From contig NZ_CALFYO010000019.1 of NCBI RefSeq assembly GCF_937952055.1, positions 1 to 64,000 on the forward strand: a stretch of 64,000 nucleotides of DNA, in the 5' to 3' direction. The stretch comes from an uncultured Piscinibacter sp. Its GTDB lineage: Bacteria; Pseudomonadota; Gammaproteobacteria; Burkholderiales; Burkholderiaceae_C. Under the pieces are notes generated by a model. That model made no database searches and had not been told where the DNA came from. It saw only the letters and a program-made list of their open reading frames with translations. The position numbers were made by a program, and so were the translations under genes. This document shows, one piece after another, positions 7,272-18,182 of this stretch (the first letter of the stretch is position 1; each line of letters opens with the position of its first letter).

Positions 7272-8708
7272 TCAGTTCCGGCGTTCGCGCTGCGGGTGCT
7301 GTGCGCCGGCATCGTCGACGACCCATTGCACCAGCGCATCGATCGCCGACCTCGCCGCATTGGCATTCGGATGGTTGACCACCGCGACGACGACGTAGCG
7401 GTGCCCGTTCTGCGCGAGCACGAAGCCCGCGACGCCGGCGACGTCGCGCAGCGAGCCGGTCTTGAGATGCGCGCGGCCGGCCGACGCCTTCGACCGCAGC
7501 AGCGTGCCGTCGGTGCCGGAGACCGGCAGCGAGGCCAGCAGCTCGGGCATCACCGTGCTGCTCCAGGCCGACTGCAGCACGCGCGCGAGCTGCTGCGCAG
7601 TGAGCCGCGTCTCGCGCGACAGGCCCGAGCCGTTGTCGAGCACCGCGCCCTCGGCGGCACCGCCGATGCGCTCGGCCAGCCAGCCGCGCAGCACCTCGCG
7701 TGAAGCTTCGGGGGAGCCCGAGCCGGCGCGTGCCAAACCCAGCGTGAGGAAGAGCTGCTGCGCCATCACGTTGTTGCTGAACTTGTTGATCTCGCGCACC
7801 ACCTCGGACAGCGTCGGCGAGACGCTGGTGAAGCTCGGCGGCGCGGCAGGTGCCGTGCCGTCGCGAACCGTCCCCGTCAGCGTGCCGCCCATCTCGCGCC
7901 ACAGTCCGGCAAGCACGCGGTCGTCGTAGCGGCGCGGGTCGGCATAGGCCAGAGGCCAGGTCTTTTCGCCGCAGGCGGCGGGGAAGCTGCCGGTCAGCCT
8001 CATCCGCGTCGTGTCCCCGAAGTCGGCCTTTAGCTCGGCGCGCCAGTCGCCGCACGGTCCCGGGGAGAGCGGCACGCTCGTGTCGATGCGCACGCCCGCC
8101 AACGTCGGCTCCATGCCGACCAGCGCCATGCCGCGCGCCGGATCCGGCGTGATGGTCAGCACCACCGAGCGGTAGGCCAGCAGGAGAGCGTCGGGCCGCA
8201 CGTTATAGGGCCGCAGCGGCTCGCCGTCGAAGTCGGCCGCATGTCCTTCGGGCACGCTGAAGGCACTGCGGTCGAGCACGATGTCGCCACGGATCTCGCG
8301 CACGCCCAGCTGCTGCACGCGCCGCAGCAGCAGCCAGAGCCGCTCGGGCACCAGCTTCGGGTCGCCGTTGCCCTTGATGACGAGGTTCCCTGCGAGCACA
8401 CCATCGGTCACCGTGCCCTGCAGCCAGACCGGCGTGTCCCAGGCCCATGCCGGGCCAAGCAGGTCGAGCGCCGCATAGGTGGTCAGCAGCTTGGTCAGCG
8501 AAGCCGGGTTGACCGGAACGTCCGCGCGCCACGCCAGGCGCGCGCGCGACGTGCCGGCTTCCTGAACGACCACCGACATTGCATCCGCCGGAAGCCTGGC
8601 GCGGTCCAGCGCGATGCGCACCTCGGGCGGCAGGCGTGCCGCGGCCGGACCGGCGATGACGACGAACAGCGCCAGCAACAGCGATCGCAAGAACGACGTG
8701 CAGGTCAT
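7272..8708 (-). CDS. dacB: D-alanyl-D-alanine carboxypeptidase/endopeptidase (PBP4, DacB)
   Basis: This is a low-molecular-mass class C penicillin-binding protein that trims and opens peptidoglycan cross-links in the periplasm. All three active-site motifs are present: SLTK (70-73), SNN (311-313) and KTG (416-418). A signal peptide (about 1-24) precedes the mature protein. The 240-residue spacing between the first two motifs reflects the inserted domains typical of PBP4. ATG 8708 is chosen because longer readings run into the divergent tsaB and have no signal peptide at their N-terminus. The total is 478 residues. Confidence 0.94.
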   Translation of the reverse strand: MTCTSFLRSLLLALFVVIAGPAAARLPPEVRIALDRARLPADAMSVVVQEAGTSRARLAWRADVPVNPASLTKLLTTYAALDLLGPAWAWDTPVWLQGTVTDGVLAGNLVIKGNGDPKLVPERLWLLLRRVQQLGVREIRGDIVLDRSAFSVPEGHAADFDGEPLRPYNVRPDALLLAYRSVVLTITPDPARGMALVGMEPTLAGVRIDTSVPLSPGPCGDWRAELKADFGDTTRMRLTGSFPAACGEKTWPLAYADPRRYDDRVLAGLWREMGGTLTGTVRDGTAPAAPPSFTSVSPTLSEVVREINKFSNNVMAQQLFLTLGLARAGSGSPEASREVLRGWLAERIGGAAEGAVLDNGSGLSRETRLTAQQLARVLQSAWSSTVMPELLASLPVSGTDGTLLRSKASAGRAHLKTGSLRDVAGVAGFVLAQNGHRYVVVAVVNHPNANAARSAIDALVQWVVDDAGAQHPQRERRN

Positions 8709-8766
8709 GCTGCGATGATCGCATGGGCTCCCGGGGCGCAGCGGGCCTTGACCTAAACTCGCCGCC

Positions 8767-9483
8767 ATGACCTGCCTGCTGGCCATCGACAGCTCCACCG
8801 AGGCAATGTCCATTGCCCTGAGCCGCGCCGGCGAGACCCATGTCTTCGAAGGCGAGGGCGGCGCGCAGGCGTCCGCCCGCCTGCTGCCGGAGCTGCTGTC
8901 ACTGCTGCAGCGCGCCGGCTGCACGCTGCGCGAAGTCGATGCCGTCGGCTTCGGTCGGGGCCCGGGCGCCTTCACCGGCCTGCGCAGTGCCTGCTCGGTT
9001 GCCCAGGGCCTTGCGCTCGGCGCGGGCAAGCCGGTGCTGTCGCTGGACAGCTTGCTTCTCGTCGCGCAGGACGCGCTCGACGAACTCGGTGAGGACGGCG
9101 CGGACTGCTGGGTGGCGATGGACGCCCGCATGGACGAGGTCTATGCGGCGCACTATCGCTTCGCGGCGGGCCGTTGGCAGGTGCGAGCGGCGCCGATGTT
9201 GTGCCGCCCTGCCGCATTGAACGAACGCTGGGCGGTGGAGCCGCCGCTGCTCGTGGCCGGAACTGCCCTCGACGCGCTCGGCGCGCAGCTGCACCTCGCC
9301 ACGGCGCAGGCGAGGCCCCGGACAAGGTCGCGCGCCCGGGCGCTGGCACGCCTGGCCGAGGCCGCCTGGCACGACGGTGGCGCGATCGACGCCGCCTTGG
9401 CGCTGCCGGTCTACCTGCGCGACAAGGTCGCGCAGACGACGGCCGAGCGCGAGGCCGAGCGCAGCGCGAAGGTGTCTGCGTGA
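8767..9483 (+). CDS. tsaB: tRNA t6A37 threonylcarbamoyltransferase subunit TsaB
   Basis: TsaB is the inactive ASKHA-fold partner of TsaD in the complex that transfers threonylcarbamoyl to A37 of tRNA. The N-terminus reads LLAIDSSTEAMSIAL, followed by GFGRGPGAFTGLRSACSVAQGLA, the TsaB hallmark. The length of 238 residues is normal. It overlaps rimI by four bases (GTGA), a common pairing. It is divergent from dacB with 58 bases between starts. A TAAACT hexamer at 8754-8759 lies only seven bases before the ATG, so the transcript leader may be very short. Confidence 0.94.
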   Translation: MTCLLAIDSSTEAMSIALSRAGETHVFEGEGGAQASARLLPELLSLLQRAGCTLREVDAVGFGRGPGAFTGLRSACSVAQGLALGAGKPVLSLDSLLLVAQDALDELGEDGADCWVAMDARMDEVYAAHYRFAAGRWQVRAAPMLCRPAALNERWAVEPPLLVAGTALDALGAQLHLATAQARPRTRSRARALARLAEAAWHDGGAIDAALALPVYLRDKVAQTTAEREAERSAKVSA

Positions 9484-9974
9484 GCGCCGTGGCTCCGTCG
9501 CAACAGCGCGTGCTGCTGCCGATGACCACGCTGCACCTCGACGCGGTCATGGCCATCGAGGTGTCCGCGTACGCCTTTCCCTGGAGCCGCGGCAACTTCG
9601 TCGATTCGCTCGCTTCCAGCTACATCGGCCGCGTGCTGTACGACGATGCAGGCGCGATCCTCGGCTATTTCGTCGCCATGGCCGGCGTCGAGGAGATGCA
9701 CCTGCTCAACATCACCGTGGCGCCGCGCGTGCAGCACCGCGGCCATGCGCTGTTCATGCTCGACGCGCTGGCCGCACTGTGCCGCCAGCGTGGCGCGCGG
9801 CAGCTCTGGCTGGAGGTGCGCGAAAGCAATCAGCGGGCGCGAGCCATCTACCTGCGGCACGGCTTCGTCTACGTGGGGCGGCGCAAGGGGTACTACCCTG
9901 CGCCGAAGGGCCAGCGCGAGGATGCCGTGGTCATGAGCCTGGCGATCGATGGAGCGGGCCATGAGCTGGACTGA
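9480..9974 (+). CDS. rimI: Ribosomal-protein-alanine N-acetyltransferase (RimI, GNAT family)
   Basis: RimI acetylates the N-terminal alanine of ribosomal protein S18. The GNAT fold is shown by EEMHLLNITVAP, then QHRGHA in the acetyl-CoA pyrophosphate loop, and the late segment NQRARAIYLRHGFVYVGRRKGYYP. The total is 164 residues from GTG 9480, which overlaps the tsaB stop. The gene order tsaB-rimI is widely conserved. The end overlaps the start of the next gene by 14 bases, so tsaB-rimI-udg-GGDEF/EAL form one coupled transcription unit. Confidence 0.92.
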   Translation: MSAVAPSQQRVLLPMTTLHLDAVMAIEVSAYAFPWSRGNFVDSLASSYIGRVLYDDAGAILGYFVAMAGVEEMHLLNITVAPRVQHRGHALFMLDALAALCRQRGARQLWLEVRESNQRARAIYLRHGFVYVGRRKGYYPAPKGQREDAVVMSLAIDGAGHELD

Positions 9975-10740
9975 GCGCCAGCGCGCCATGCTCGCGGAGA
10001 TGGGAGTCAGGCTGTGGACTGCGCCTCGGCCCGAGCACATCCAGGTGGAAGTCCGCGCTCCCGTGCCTCCCGCGCAGCGAGGGCAGGGCGCGGCAACTGC
10101 CACGACCGAGCCCGTTGCGCGTACGGTCTCGCCGGTGCGCGGTGATCGACCCACCGGCGTCGAGAGCATGGACTGGCCCGCCTTGCGCGAGGCGGTGGCG
10201 AACTGCCGGGCCTGCAAGCTTTGCGAAGGACGGCGACAGACGGTATTCGGCGTCGGGAACACGGGCGCGCACTGGATGGTCGTCGGCGAAGCGCCAGGCG
10301 AGCAGGAAGATCGCCAGGGCGAGCCCTTCGTCGGCAAGTCCGGCCAGTTGCTGGACAACATGCTGCGCGCCATCGGCCTCACGCGGGCCGAGGCCGACGC
10401 GGCGCACCAGGTCTACATCGCCAACACCATCAAGTGCCGTCCACCGGGCAACCGCAACCCGGAGCCCGAGGAACTGGCGCAGTGCGAACCGTTCCTGATC
10501 CGCCAGGTCGAACTGGTCAAACCGCGCATCATTCTCGCCATGGGCCGTTTCGCCGTGCAGAGCCTCTTGCGCAGCAACGAAGCGATCGGCAAGCTGCGGG
10601 GCCGCGTGCATCGCTACCAGGGCGTGCCCTTGATCGTGACCTATCACCCCGCCTACCTGCTGCGCAACCTCGACGACAAGGCCAAGGCATGGGAAGACCT
10701 CTGCCTGGCCATGCAGACGATGAGGTCGGCATCGCCATGA
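9961..10740 (+). CDS. Family 4 uracil-DNA glycosylase with Fe-S cluster
   Basis: This enzyme removes uracil from DNA at the first step of base excision repair. GEAPGEQED (109-117) is the family 4 active-site motif. Cysteines 85, 88, 159 and 175 have the spacing expected for the 4Fe-4S ligands. About 70 residues before the catalytic domain form a Pro/Ala/Arg-rich extension of unknown role. ATG 9961 is preferred over ATG 9949 because GGAG at 9951-9954 is correctly placed. The stop overlaps the next ATG (ATGA). Confidence 0.92.
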   Translation: MSWTERQRAMLAEMGVRLWTAPRPEHIQVEVRAPVPPAQRGQGAATATTEPVARTVSPVRGDRPTGVESMDWPALREAVANCRACKLCEGRRQTVFGVGNTGAHWMVVGEAPGEQEDRQGEPFVGKSGQLLDNMLRAIGLTRAEADAAHQVYIANTIKCRPPGNRNPEPEELAQCEPFLIRQVELVKPRIILAMGRFAVQSLLRSNEAIGKLRGRVHRYQGVPLIVTYHPAYLLRNLDDKAKAWEDLCLAMQTMRSASP

Positions 10741-13167
10741 GGTCCGGCGACATGCCCACGCTCGCCGAGACCGCGGCCTGGGACGCGCTGCCGGGCATGG
10801 TGATGCTGCTCGACGAGGCGGGCGGCGCGCTGCACGTCAACGCGGCCCTCGCCGCCTTCGCCCGGCGAGACACCGCCCGGCTGCTCGGCCGGGCGTGGCA
10901 GGAACTGCTTTCCGCGGACAGCCGGCACCAGCTGCTCGACCTGCTGGCGCGTCGCGTCGACTTCTCGACGGCCCTCTTCGTCGCTGGCGTCGCCTGGGTC
11001 GAGTGGACCTGCCGCTGGTGCGCGAAGACGCGGAGCTGGCTGTGCCTGCTGCACGACGCCAGCGCGGCAAAGCAGGCAGAGAGCGAAGCGCGCGCGCAGG
11101 CCGCATTGTTCCGCCTGCTCGCCGACAACGTGCCGGTGCTGATCGCCTACTACCGCGCCAGTGACTTCCAGTGCGAGTTCGCCAACAAGGCCTACGCGCG
11201 CACCTTCGGTACCGACGAGCGCTCGGTTGTCGGCAAGACTTTCGCCGAGGTGATCGGCCAGGGCGCAGCCGACCAGATCCAGCCGCGCGTCGAGCAGGTG
11301 CTGCGGCACCAGCAGGCGGCTTCCTACGAGCGCCAGCTGCCGCAGCCCGATGGCAGCAGCCGCTTCATCGACGTCAACCTGTTGCCGCATGTCGGCGAGC
11401 AGGGGGACACGGTCGGCGCGTTCGTGCTGATTTCCGACATCACCAAGCACCGGCTTTCCGAGCGCGCGGTGCGTGAATCGGAGGAGCGCCTCGCCAAGTT
11501 CATGCAGGCCAGCGCGGAGGGCATCGTCTTTCACAAGGACGGATTCATCACCGATGCCAATCCTCCCCTGTGCGCGCTGATGGGCTACACGCTGGAGGAA
11601 CTGAAGGGACGCTCGGTGCTGGAGTTCATCGCGCCCGACCATGTGTCGCGTGTCGCGGCGGTGATGAATGCCGGCCAGGAGACCGCCTACGAGAGCGTGA
11701 TACTCGACAAGGCCGGCCACCGCGTCGCGGTTGAGTTCATCGTGCGCACCATGGTGCGCAACGGCGAGCGCATGCGCATGACCATCGTGCGCGACATCCG
11801 CGACCGCCAGGCGGCGCAGGCGCGCATCCACCACCTCGCGCACCATGACGCGCTGACCGGCCTGCCCAACCGCATGTCGTTCATGGAGCAACTGCAGCAG
11901 CACATGGCGGCAGCGGAGGCCGAAGGCACGCGACTGGCGTTGCTGTTCATCGACCTCGACCACTTCAAGCGTGTCAACGACTCGCTCGGCCACCTCGTTG
12001 GCGACACGCTGCTGCGCACGGTATCGGCGCGCATCCTCGCCAGCCTGCGCGTGACCGACCTCGTGGCGCGCTTTGGCGGCGACGAATTCATGGTGCTGCT
12101 GCACGGCGGCCCGTCGGCGGAGCAGCAGCACCACGACGTCGACGAGGTGGCGCGCAAGCTTCTTTCCGCGATCGAGGTGCCGGTCACCGCCGAGGGCCGG
12201 CCGATCTCGGTCACGCCATCCATCGGCGTGGCCTTCTTCCCCGGCGATGCGAACACGCCCGACGAGCTGATCAAGAACGCCGACAGTGCGATGTACCTCG
12301 CCAAGTCGCGCGGTCGCGCCAACCACCAGTTCTTCGATCGCGGCATGGCCGACAGCGCCTACGCGGCGCTGGTGCTCGAGGGCCAGCTCGCTCACGCGCT
12401 CGAGCGCGGCGAGTTCGAGCTCTACTTCCAGCCGCAGGTGCGGCTGCGCGACGACGTGCTGGTCGCCTGCGAAGCCTTGCTGCGCTGGAACCACCCGGAG
12501 CGCGGCCTGCTGATGCCGGACGAGTTCATCCCGGTGGCGGAGCGCCAGCGCTTGATGCTGCCGATGGGCCAATGGGCGCTGAAGGAGGCGGCGCGCTGCG
12601 CGGCGCGATGGCACGCGCAGGGCCTCGGCATCGCGCCGGTGGCCGTCAACCTGTCGACGGTGCAATTCCAGTCGGTGGGTTTCGTCGAGGCGGTCGCTCA
12701 GGTGCTCGCCGACGACGGCGACGTGCGCCAGGCCGCGAGCCTGCTCGAGCTCGAGCTGACCGAGCGCATGCTGATGGACGACCTCGGTGAGGTGAAACAC
12801 CGTTTGCTGCGGCTGAAGGCCATCGGCCTGGGCATTGCCGTGGACGACTTCGGCACCGGCTATTCCTCGCTCGGCCACCTGAAGGAGCTGCCGATCGACA
12901 AGATCAAGATCGACCGCTCGTTCATCCACGACCTGCCGGGCAACCGCGACTCGGCGGCGATCACGCGCGCGATCGTGCAGCTCGGTCTGAGTCTTGGCAT
13001 GACGGTCACCGCGGAGGGTGTCGAGACGGACGCGCAGCGGCAGTTCCTTGCGCAACAGGGCTGCGCGCAGATTCAGGGCCTGCTGATCGGCGCGGCAATG
13101 CCGGTGGCCGAATTCGAGGCTTGGGCGCGGGCGCGCCGGGAAACCGAACGGCGCGTCGCGGCCGCGG

Positions 13168-13178
<11 letters not shown>
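10737..13178 (+). CDS. PAS-GGDEF-EAL cyclic-di-GMP signalling protein
   Basis: The 813-residue protein has two clear PAS domains (about 119-235 and 245-360) and a weaker PAS-like start, then GGDEF (about 365-530) and EAL (about 548-795). The motif GGDEF (447-451) is intact, and RVTD ending five residues before it is a product-inhibition I-site. The EAL domain keeps EALLRW (E579), VNLS, ELTE, DDFGTGYSS, KIDRSF and AEGVET. The late loop reads QGLLIGAAMP where active phosphodiesterases usually have QGYLFSKP. No membrane segment is evident, so it is probably cytosolic. It may make, degrade or do both to c-di-GMP. It ends in an 11-base overlap with the convergent glmU. Confidence 0.92.
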
Positions 13179-14554
<1,376 letters not shown>

Positions 14555-14556
<2 letters not shown>

Positions 14557-15448
14557 GACGCGTTTGTTCCTGCGGAACGTGGTGTCGAGACTGCGCATTA
14601 TGGTGGCGCTGGTCGCGCTCGCCGGTGTTCTGGCGGGCTGCAGTGCGGTCCGATTCGGCTACAACCAGGCACCCGAGCTGGTCTTCTGGTGGCTGGACGG
14701 CTACGCAGACTTCGATGATGCGCAGGCGCGCCGCACGCGCGACAGGCTCGAGCAGTGGTTCGCCTGGCACCGCCGCACGCAGTTGCCGGATTACGCCGAG
14801 CTGCTCGTCCGCGCCCGCGCTGACGTACTGGCGGACACCTCGCCAGACCGCGTCTGCCGCTGGTGGGCGGAGCTGCGCCGACGCGGCGAGCGGGCAGTCG
14901 ATGAGATGCTGCCTTATGCCGCGGAACTGATCCCGACGCTGACGGCGCGGCAGCTCGCGCATGTCGAGCAGCGCTATGCGCGGCTGAACGAGGAGTTCCG
15001 CAGCGACTTCCTGAATCCGGATCCGGCCAAACGGCGCGAGCGTGCCGTCGAACGCACGCTGGATCGGGTCGAGATCCTCTACGGTCCGCTCGACGACGCG
15101 CAGCGCGCTCTCGTCGAGAGTCTTCTGGAGGCATCGCCTTTCGACGCCGAAACCTGGCATGCGGAGCGCCTGCAGCGCCAGCAGGAAACGCTGCAGATGC
15201 TGCGGCGCCTGAGCGGCGAGTCCGCCTCGCGCGACGCGGCGCTGGCCGCGCTGCGCGCCCAGGTCGAGCGCGTGTCTCGGTCGCCGCGCGAAGGTTACCG
15301 GCGCTACCAGGAGCGGCTGCAGACCTACAACTGCAGCTTCGTGGCCAGCCTGCACAACAGCACCACACTGGCGCAGCGCCAAGCCGCGGCGGCAAAGCTC
15401 AAGGGCTGGGAGACGGACTTGCGCGCCCTGGCGGCAACGCCGGACTGA
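14555..15448 (+). CDS. DUF6279 family lipoprotein
   Basis: The N-terminus MTRLFLRNVVSRLRIMVALVALAGVLAGC is a lipoprotein signal with a basic head, hydrophobic core and lipobox VLAGC. The mature part carries GYNQAPELVFWWLDGYADFDDAQ, which I recognise from DUF6279 lipoproteins common in Beta- and Gammaproteobacteria. It is otherwise largely helical and rich in Arg and Gln. The function is unknown. A later ATG at 14600 would remove the basic head, so 14555 is preferred. This start overlaps the glmU start on the other strand. Confidence 0.85.
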
Positions 15449-15469
15449 GGCGCAGGCCGGCCGCGAAGC

Positions 15470-16057
15470 TCAGGGCGGGCTGATCTCGGTGGTCACGCGC
15501 CGAGGCGTCACGCTGCCGGCCGGAAAGTCCTTCATTGCCGCCTCGAACATCGCCGGCAACAGCGACTTGATCGCCGACGAGGCGCCGTCGTTGCTGGCGC
15601 GTGTCTCGTACAGCGGCTGGCCGCTCTTGCGATCGCGGATCAGCACGGCGACCTCGCGTTCGTAGGTGGTGGTCGGGATGGCGGCTCCCACGCCGTAGTA
15701 GGGCCAGGGCCGCGCGAAGCGGTAGTAGTACAGGCCGCCGCGCCACCAGAACGGATCGTCGTAGTACTGCTCGGTGATGCTGACGCGCGCACCGAGCTGG
15801 ACGACGAACTCGCTGGCCTGACCCTCGGCGACGGGCGTGAAGCCAGCTGTCTCCAGCGCGCGGCGGGCGCTGTCCTCCAGCAATTGCTGCTGCTGCGGAC
15901 GCGACTGTTGCGAAGGCAGGCGCTCGAAGGCGTAGCTGCCCGGCTTGCGATCGGCCGGCCAGACGCTGTAGCTCGACACCTCGCTGGTCAGGCTGTTCAG
16001 CGATGCGCAACCGGCCAGCATGGCGGTGCCGATGAGGAGCATCAGGGTGCGGATCAT
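15470..16057 (-). CDS. DUF4136 family lipoprotein
   Basis: The 195-residue product starts with a lipoprotein signal and lipobox MLAGC. The mature protein has the DUF4136 pattern: YSVWPADRKPGSYAFERLPS near the start, a helix LLEDSARRALETAGFTP, and a Tyr/Trp-rich middle (DDPFWWRGGLYYYRF). DUF4136 proteins are small periplasm-facing lipoproteins of unknown function. A perfect AGGAGG at 16066-16071 precedes the ATG by eight bases. It follows ttcA on the same strand after a 29-base gap and converges with the DUF6279 gene. Confidence 0.87.
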   Translation of the reverse strand: MIRTLMLLIGTAMLAGCASLNSLTSEVSSYSVWPADRKPGSYAFERLPSQQSRPQQQQLLEDSARRALETAGFTPVAEGQASEFVVQLGARVSITEQYYDDPFWWRGGLYYYRFARPWPYYGVGAAIPTTTYEREVAVLIRDRKSGQPLYETRASNDGASSAIKSLLPAMFEAAMKDFPAGSVTPRRVTTEISPP

Positions 16058-16086
16058 GGTGAGCGCCTCCTGGAATCTGTCGTACC

Positions 16087-16995
16087 TCAGTCGTCGCGGT
16101 GGACGCGGATGGGGGCGGTGGCCGGTGTCGCGCAGTCCTCGTCCTCGTCGAACGCACGGTCCCCGTCCGGGTTGACCTTGCCGCTAGTGTGCAGCGTGGT
16201 GAACGGGTAGAGCTTGCGATCCATCATGTGCGAGGGAACGATGTTTCCCATCGCGGTGAAGATGTTGTCCAGCCGCCCGGGGTATTGGCGCTCCCATTCG
16301 CGCAGCATCTTCTTCATCTGCACGCGCTGCAGGTTGTCCTGGCTGCCGCACAGCGTGCAGGGGATGATGGGGAACTGGCGGTGCGCCGCCCAGCGCTCCA
16401 GGTCGGTCTCGGCGACATAGGCGAGCGGGCGGATGACGATGTGATTGCCGTCGTCGCTGGCCAGCTTGGGCGGCATGCCCTTCAGCCGGCTGTTGAAGAA
16501 CATGTTCATGAACAGCGTCTGCAGCATGTCGTCGCGGTGGTGGCCGAGCGCGATCTTGGTCGCGCCGAGCTCCCCGGCCACGCGGTACAGGATGCCGCGG
16601 CGCAGGCGCGAGCACAGGCTGCACATCGTCTGGCCCTCCGGGATGAGGCGCTTGACGATCGAGTAGGTGTCCTGGTTCTCGATGTGGAACGGGACGTCGC
16701 GGCTGTTCAGGTACTCGGGCAGCACGTGAGCCGGAAAGCCCGGCTGCTTCTGGTCGAGGTTGACGGCAACGAGGTCGAACCGGATCGGCGCGCGCTGGCG
16801 CAGGTTGATGAGGATGTCCAGCAGCGCGTAGCTGTCCTTGCCGCCGGAGACGCAGACCATGACCTTGTCGCCGTCCTCGATCATGTTGAAGTCGGCGATC
16901 GCCTGGCCGACCAGGCGGTGCAACCGTTTCGACAGCTTGTTGGTTTCATGGGCAGCCTTCGCAGCCGCCTTCGGGTCGTCGAGCACCGCGCTCAT
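16087..16995 (-). CDS. ttcA: tRNA 2-thiocytidine(32) synthetase TtcA
   Basis: TtcA thiolates cytidine 32 of certain tRNAs, using ATP and a 4Fe-4S cluster. The PP-loop SGGKDS lies at 50-55. The cysteine pairs are CSLC (124 and 127) and CTLC (212 and 215), followed by GSQDN. GHHRDDMLQTLFMN is another conserved PP-loop-family segment. The total of 302 residues is normal. The start overlaps the folB stop (ATGA), so ttcA is coupled to folB and folM. Confidence 0.96.
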   Translation of the reverse strand: MSAVLDDPKAAAKAAHETNKLSKRLHRLVGQAIADFNMIEDGDKVMVCVSGGKDSYALLDILINLRQRAPIRFDLVAVNLDQKQPGFPAHVLPEYLNSRDVPFHIENQDTYSIVKRLIPEGQTMCSLCSRLRRGILYRVAGELGATKIALGHHRDDMLQTLFMNMFFNSRLKGMPPKLASDDGNHIVIRPLAYVAETDLERWAAHRQFPIIPCTLCGSQDNLQRVQMKKMLREWERQYPGRLDNIFTAMGNIVPSHMMDRKLYPFTTLHTSGKVNPDGDRAFDEDEDCATPATAPIRVHRDD

Positions 16996-17390
16996 GCCGG
17001 CTCCTTCATTGCGAACACTTCACACCCGACCGCATCGCAGTCGGGATACACATCGGGCTTCTCGGTGGACACGCGCGCGGCGCGCACCTTGGGATGGGCG
17101 AGCATCATCGCCAGCACGTCGTCGCACAGCGTCTCCTGCAAGTGGACGTGGCCGCGCGCCAGCCGAGCGCTGATGCTGCGGCGGATGAAGTCGTAGTCCA
17201 CCACCTCGTCGAGGTCGTCGTGCGTCGGTGTCGACAGCGCCAGCGGCACGTACAGGTCGACGTTGATCAGCACGCGCTGTTCGCCCTGCTTCTCGAAATC
17301 GTGTACGCCGATGTTCATGCGCACCTCGTAGTCGCGCAGAAACAGGCGCCTGCAGTCCATCAGGCTGGCGTGGTTGAGCAGGCTCTGCAT
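16992..17390 (-). CDS. folB: Dihydroneopterin aldolase (FolB)
   Basis: FolB cleaves 7,8-dihydroneopterin to 6-hydroxymethyl-dihydropterin in folate synthesis. The 132-residue protein has the tunnel-fold pattern: LRDYEVRMNIGVHDFEKQGEQRVLINVDLYV near the N-terminus and VSTEKPDVYPDCDAVGCEV near the end. The central DYDFIRRSI helix is also typical. It begins at ATG 17390, two bases after the folM-like stop, and overlaps ttcA by four bases. The neighbouring pteridine-reductase-like gene supports a pterin role. Confidence 0.92.
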   Translation of the reverse strand: MQSLLNHASLMDCRRLFLRDYEVRMNIGVHDFEKQGEQRVLINVDLYVPLALSTPTHDDLDEVVDYDFIRRSISARLARGHVHLQETLCDDVLAMMLAHPKVRAARVSTEKPDVYPDCDAVGCEVFAMKEPA

Positions 17391-17392
17391 GG

Positions 17393-18163
17393 TCAGGGGG
17401 TCTTGACGAGGAAGGCGACATCGCGCGGTTGGGCCACCAGGTGCTGGCCGCCGTCGACCAGCAGCGTGGTGCCGGTCACCGCGCTCGCCTCGATCAGGTA
17501 GCGCACGGCGTGGGCAATGTCCTGTGGCGTCGACGAGCGCCGCAGCGGCGTGAGACGGTGGGCGCTGGCGAAGTCGGCCTCGCTCATCTCGCCGGAAAGC
17601 AGCGTCACGCCGGGCGACACGCCGCACACGCGCAGCCGCGGCGCCAGGGCCTGCGCAAGCATCACCGTCGCGCTGTGCAGGGCCGCCTTGGAAAGCGTGT
17701 ACGACAAGTAGTCGGGGTTGGGGTTGTCCAGCTTCTGGTCGAGCAGGTTGACCACGCAGCCGTCTGCCTCGCGTCTGCACAGCTGATCGTGCAGGGCGCG
17801 TGTCAGCAGGATGGGGGCCGCCGCATTGACGCGCCAGTGAGCTTCCATCTCGGCATGGCCGAAGCTTGCCGCATCGTCATAGGCGAAGCGCGAGGCATTG
17901 TTGACCAGCGCATCGACACGGCCGAAGGCCTCGGCCACCGCCGGCATGAGCGCGCGGCAGGCCGCCTCGTCGGCCAGATCGGCGGCGAAGAGCTCGGCGC
18001 GTGCCCCCAGCGCGCGCAGCTCGGCCAGCGTCCGTGCCGAGTCATCGGAGGGCCTGTGGCAGTGCAGCGCGACGTCGTGGCCATGTGTCGCCAGGTCGAG
18101 TGCGATCGCCCGCCCGATGCGACGGGCGGCGCCGGTGACCAGTGCGACGGGCCGGGAGGGCAT
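17393..18163 (-). CDS. folM: FolM/pteridine reductase-type short-chain dehydrogenase
   Basis: The 256-residue SDR has VTGAARRIGRAIA at the N-terminus. The Arg within TGxxRRIG is characteristic of pteridine reductases and FolM rather than classical TGxxxGxG SDRs. NNAS and YLSYTLSKAAL supply the remaining structural and catalytic elements. FolM reduces dihydromonapterin or dihydrofolate with NADPH. Its place directly before folB supports pterin reduction. Which pterin it prefers is not shown by the sequence. Confidence 0.82.
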   Translation of the reverse strand: MPSRPVALVTGAARRIGRAIALDLATHGHDVALHCHRPSDDSARTLAELRALGARAELFAADLADEAACRALMPAVAEAFGRVDALVNNASRFAYDDAASFGHAEMEAHWRVNAAAPILLTRALHDQLCRREADGCVVNLLDQKLDNPNPDYLSYTLSKAALHSATVMLAQALAPRLRVCGVSPGVTLLSGEMSEADFASAHRLTPLRRSSTPQDIAHAVRYLIEASAVTGTTLLVDGGQHLVAQPRDVAFLVKTP

Positions 18164-18170
18164 GGCTTCC

Positions 18171-18176
18171 TACAAT
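18171..18176 (+). promoter_or_regulatory. Candidate -10 element very close to the MidA start
   Basis: TACAAT ends seven bases before ATG 18183. Transcription would start at or next to the start codon, giving a leaderless or nearly leaderless mRNA. No SD-like sequence separates the two. No -35 hexamer is obvious. Confidence 0.35.
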
Positions 18177-18182
18177 GCGGCG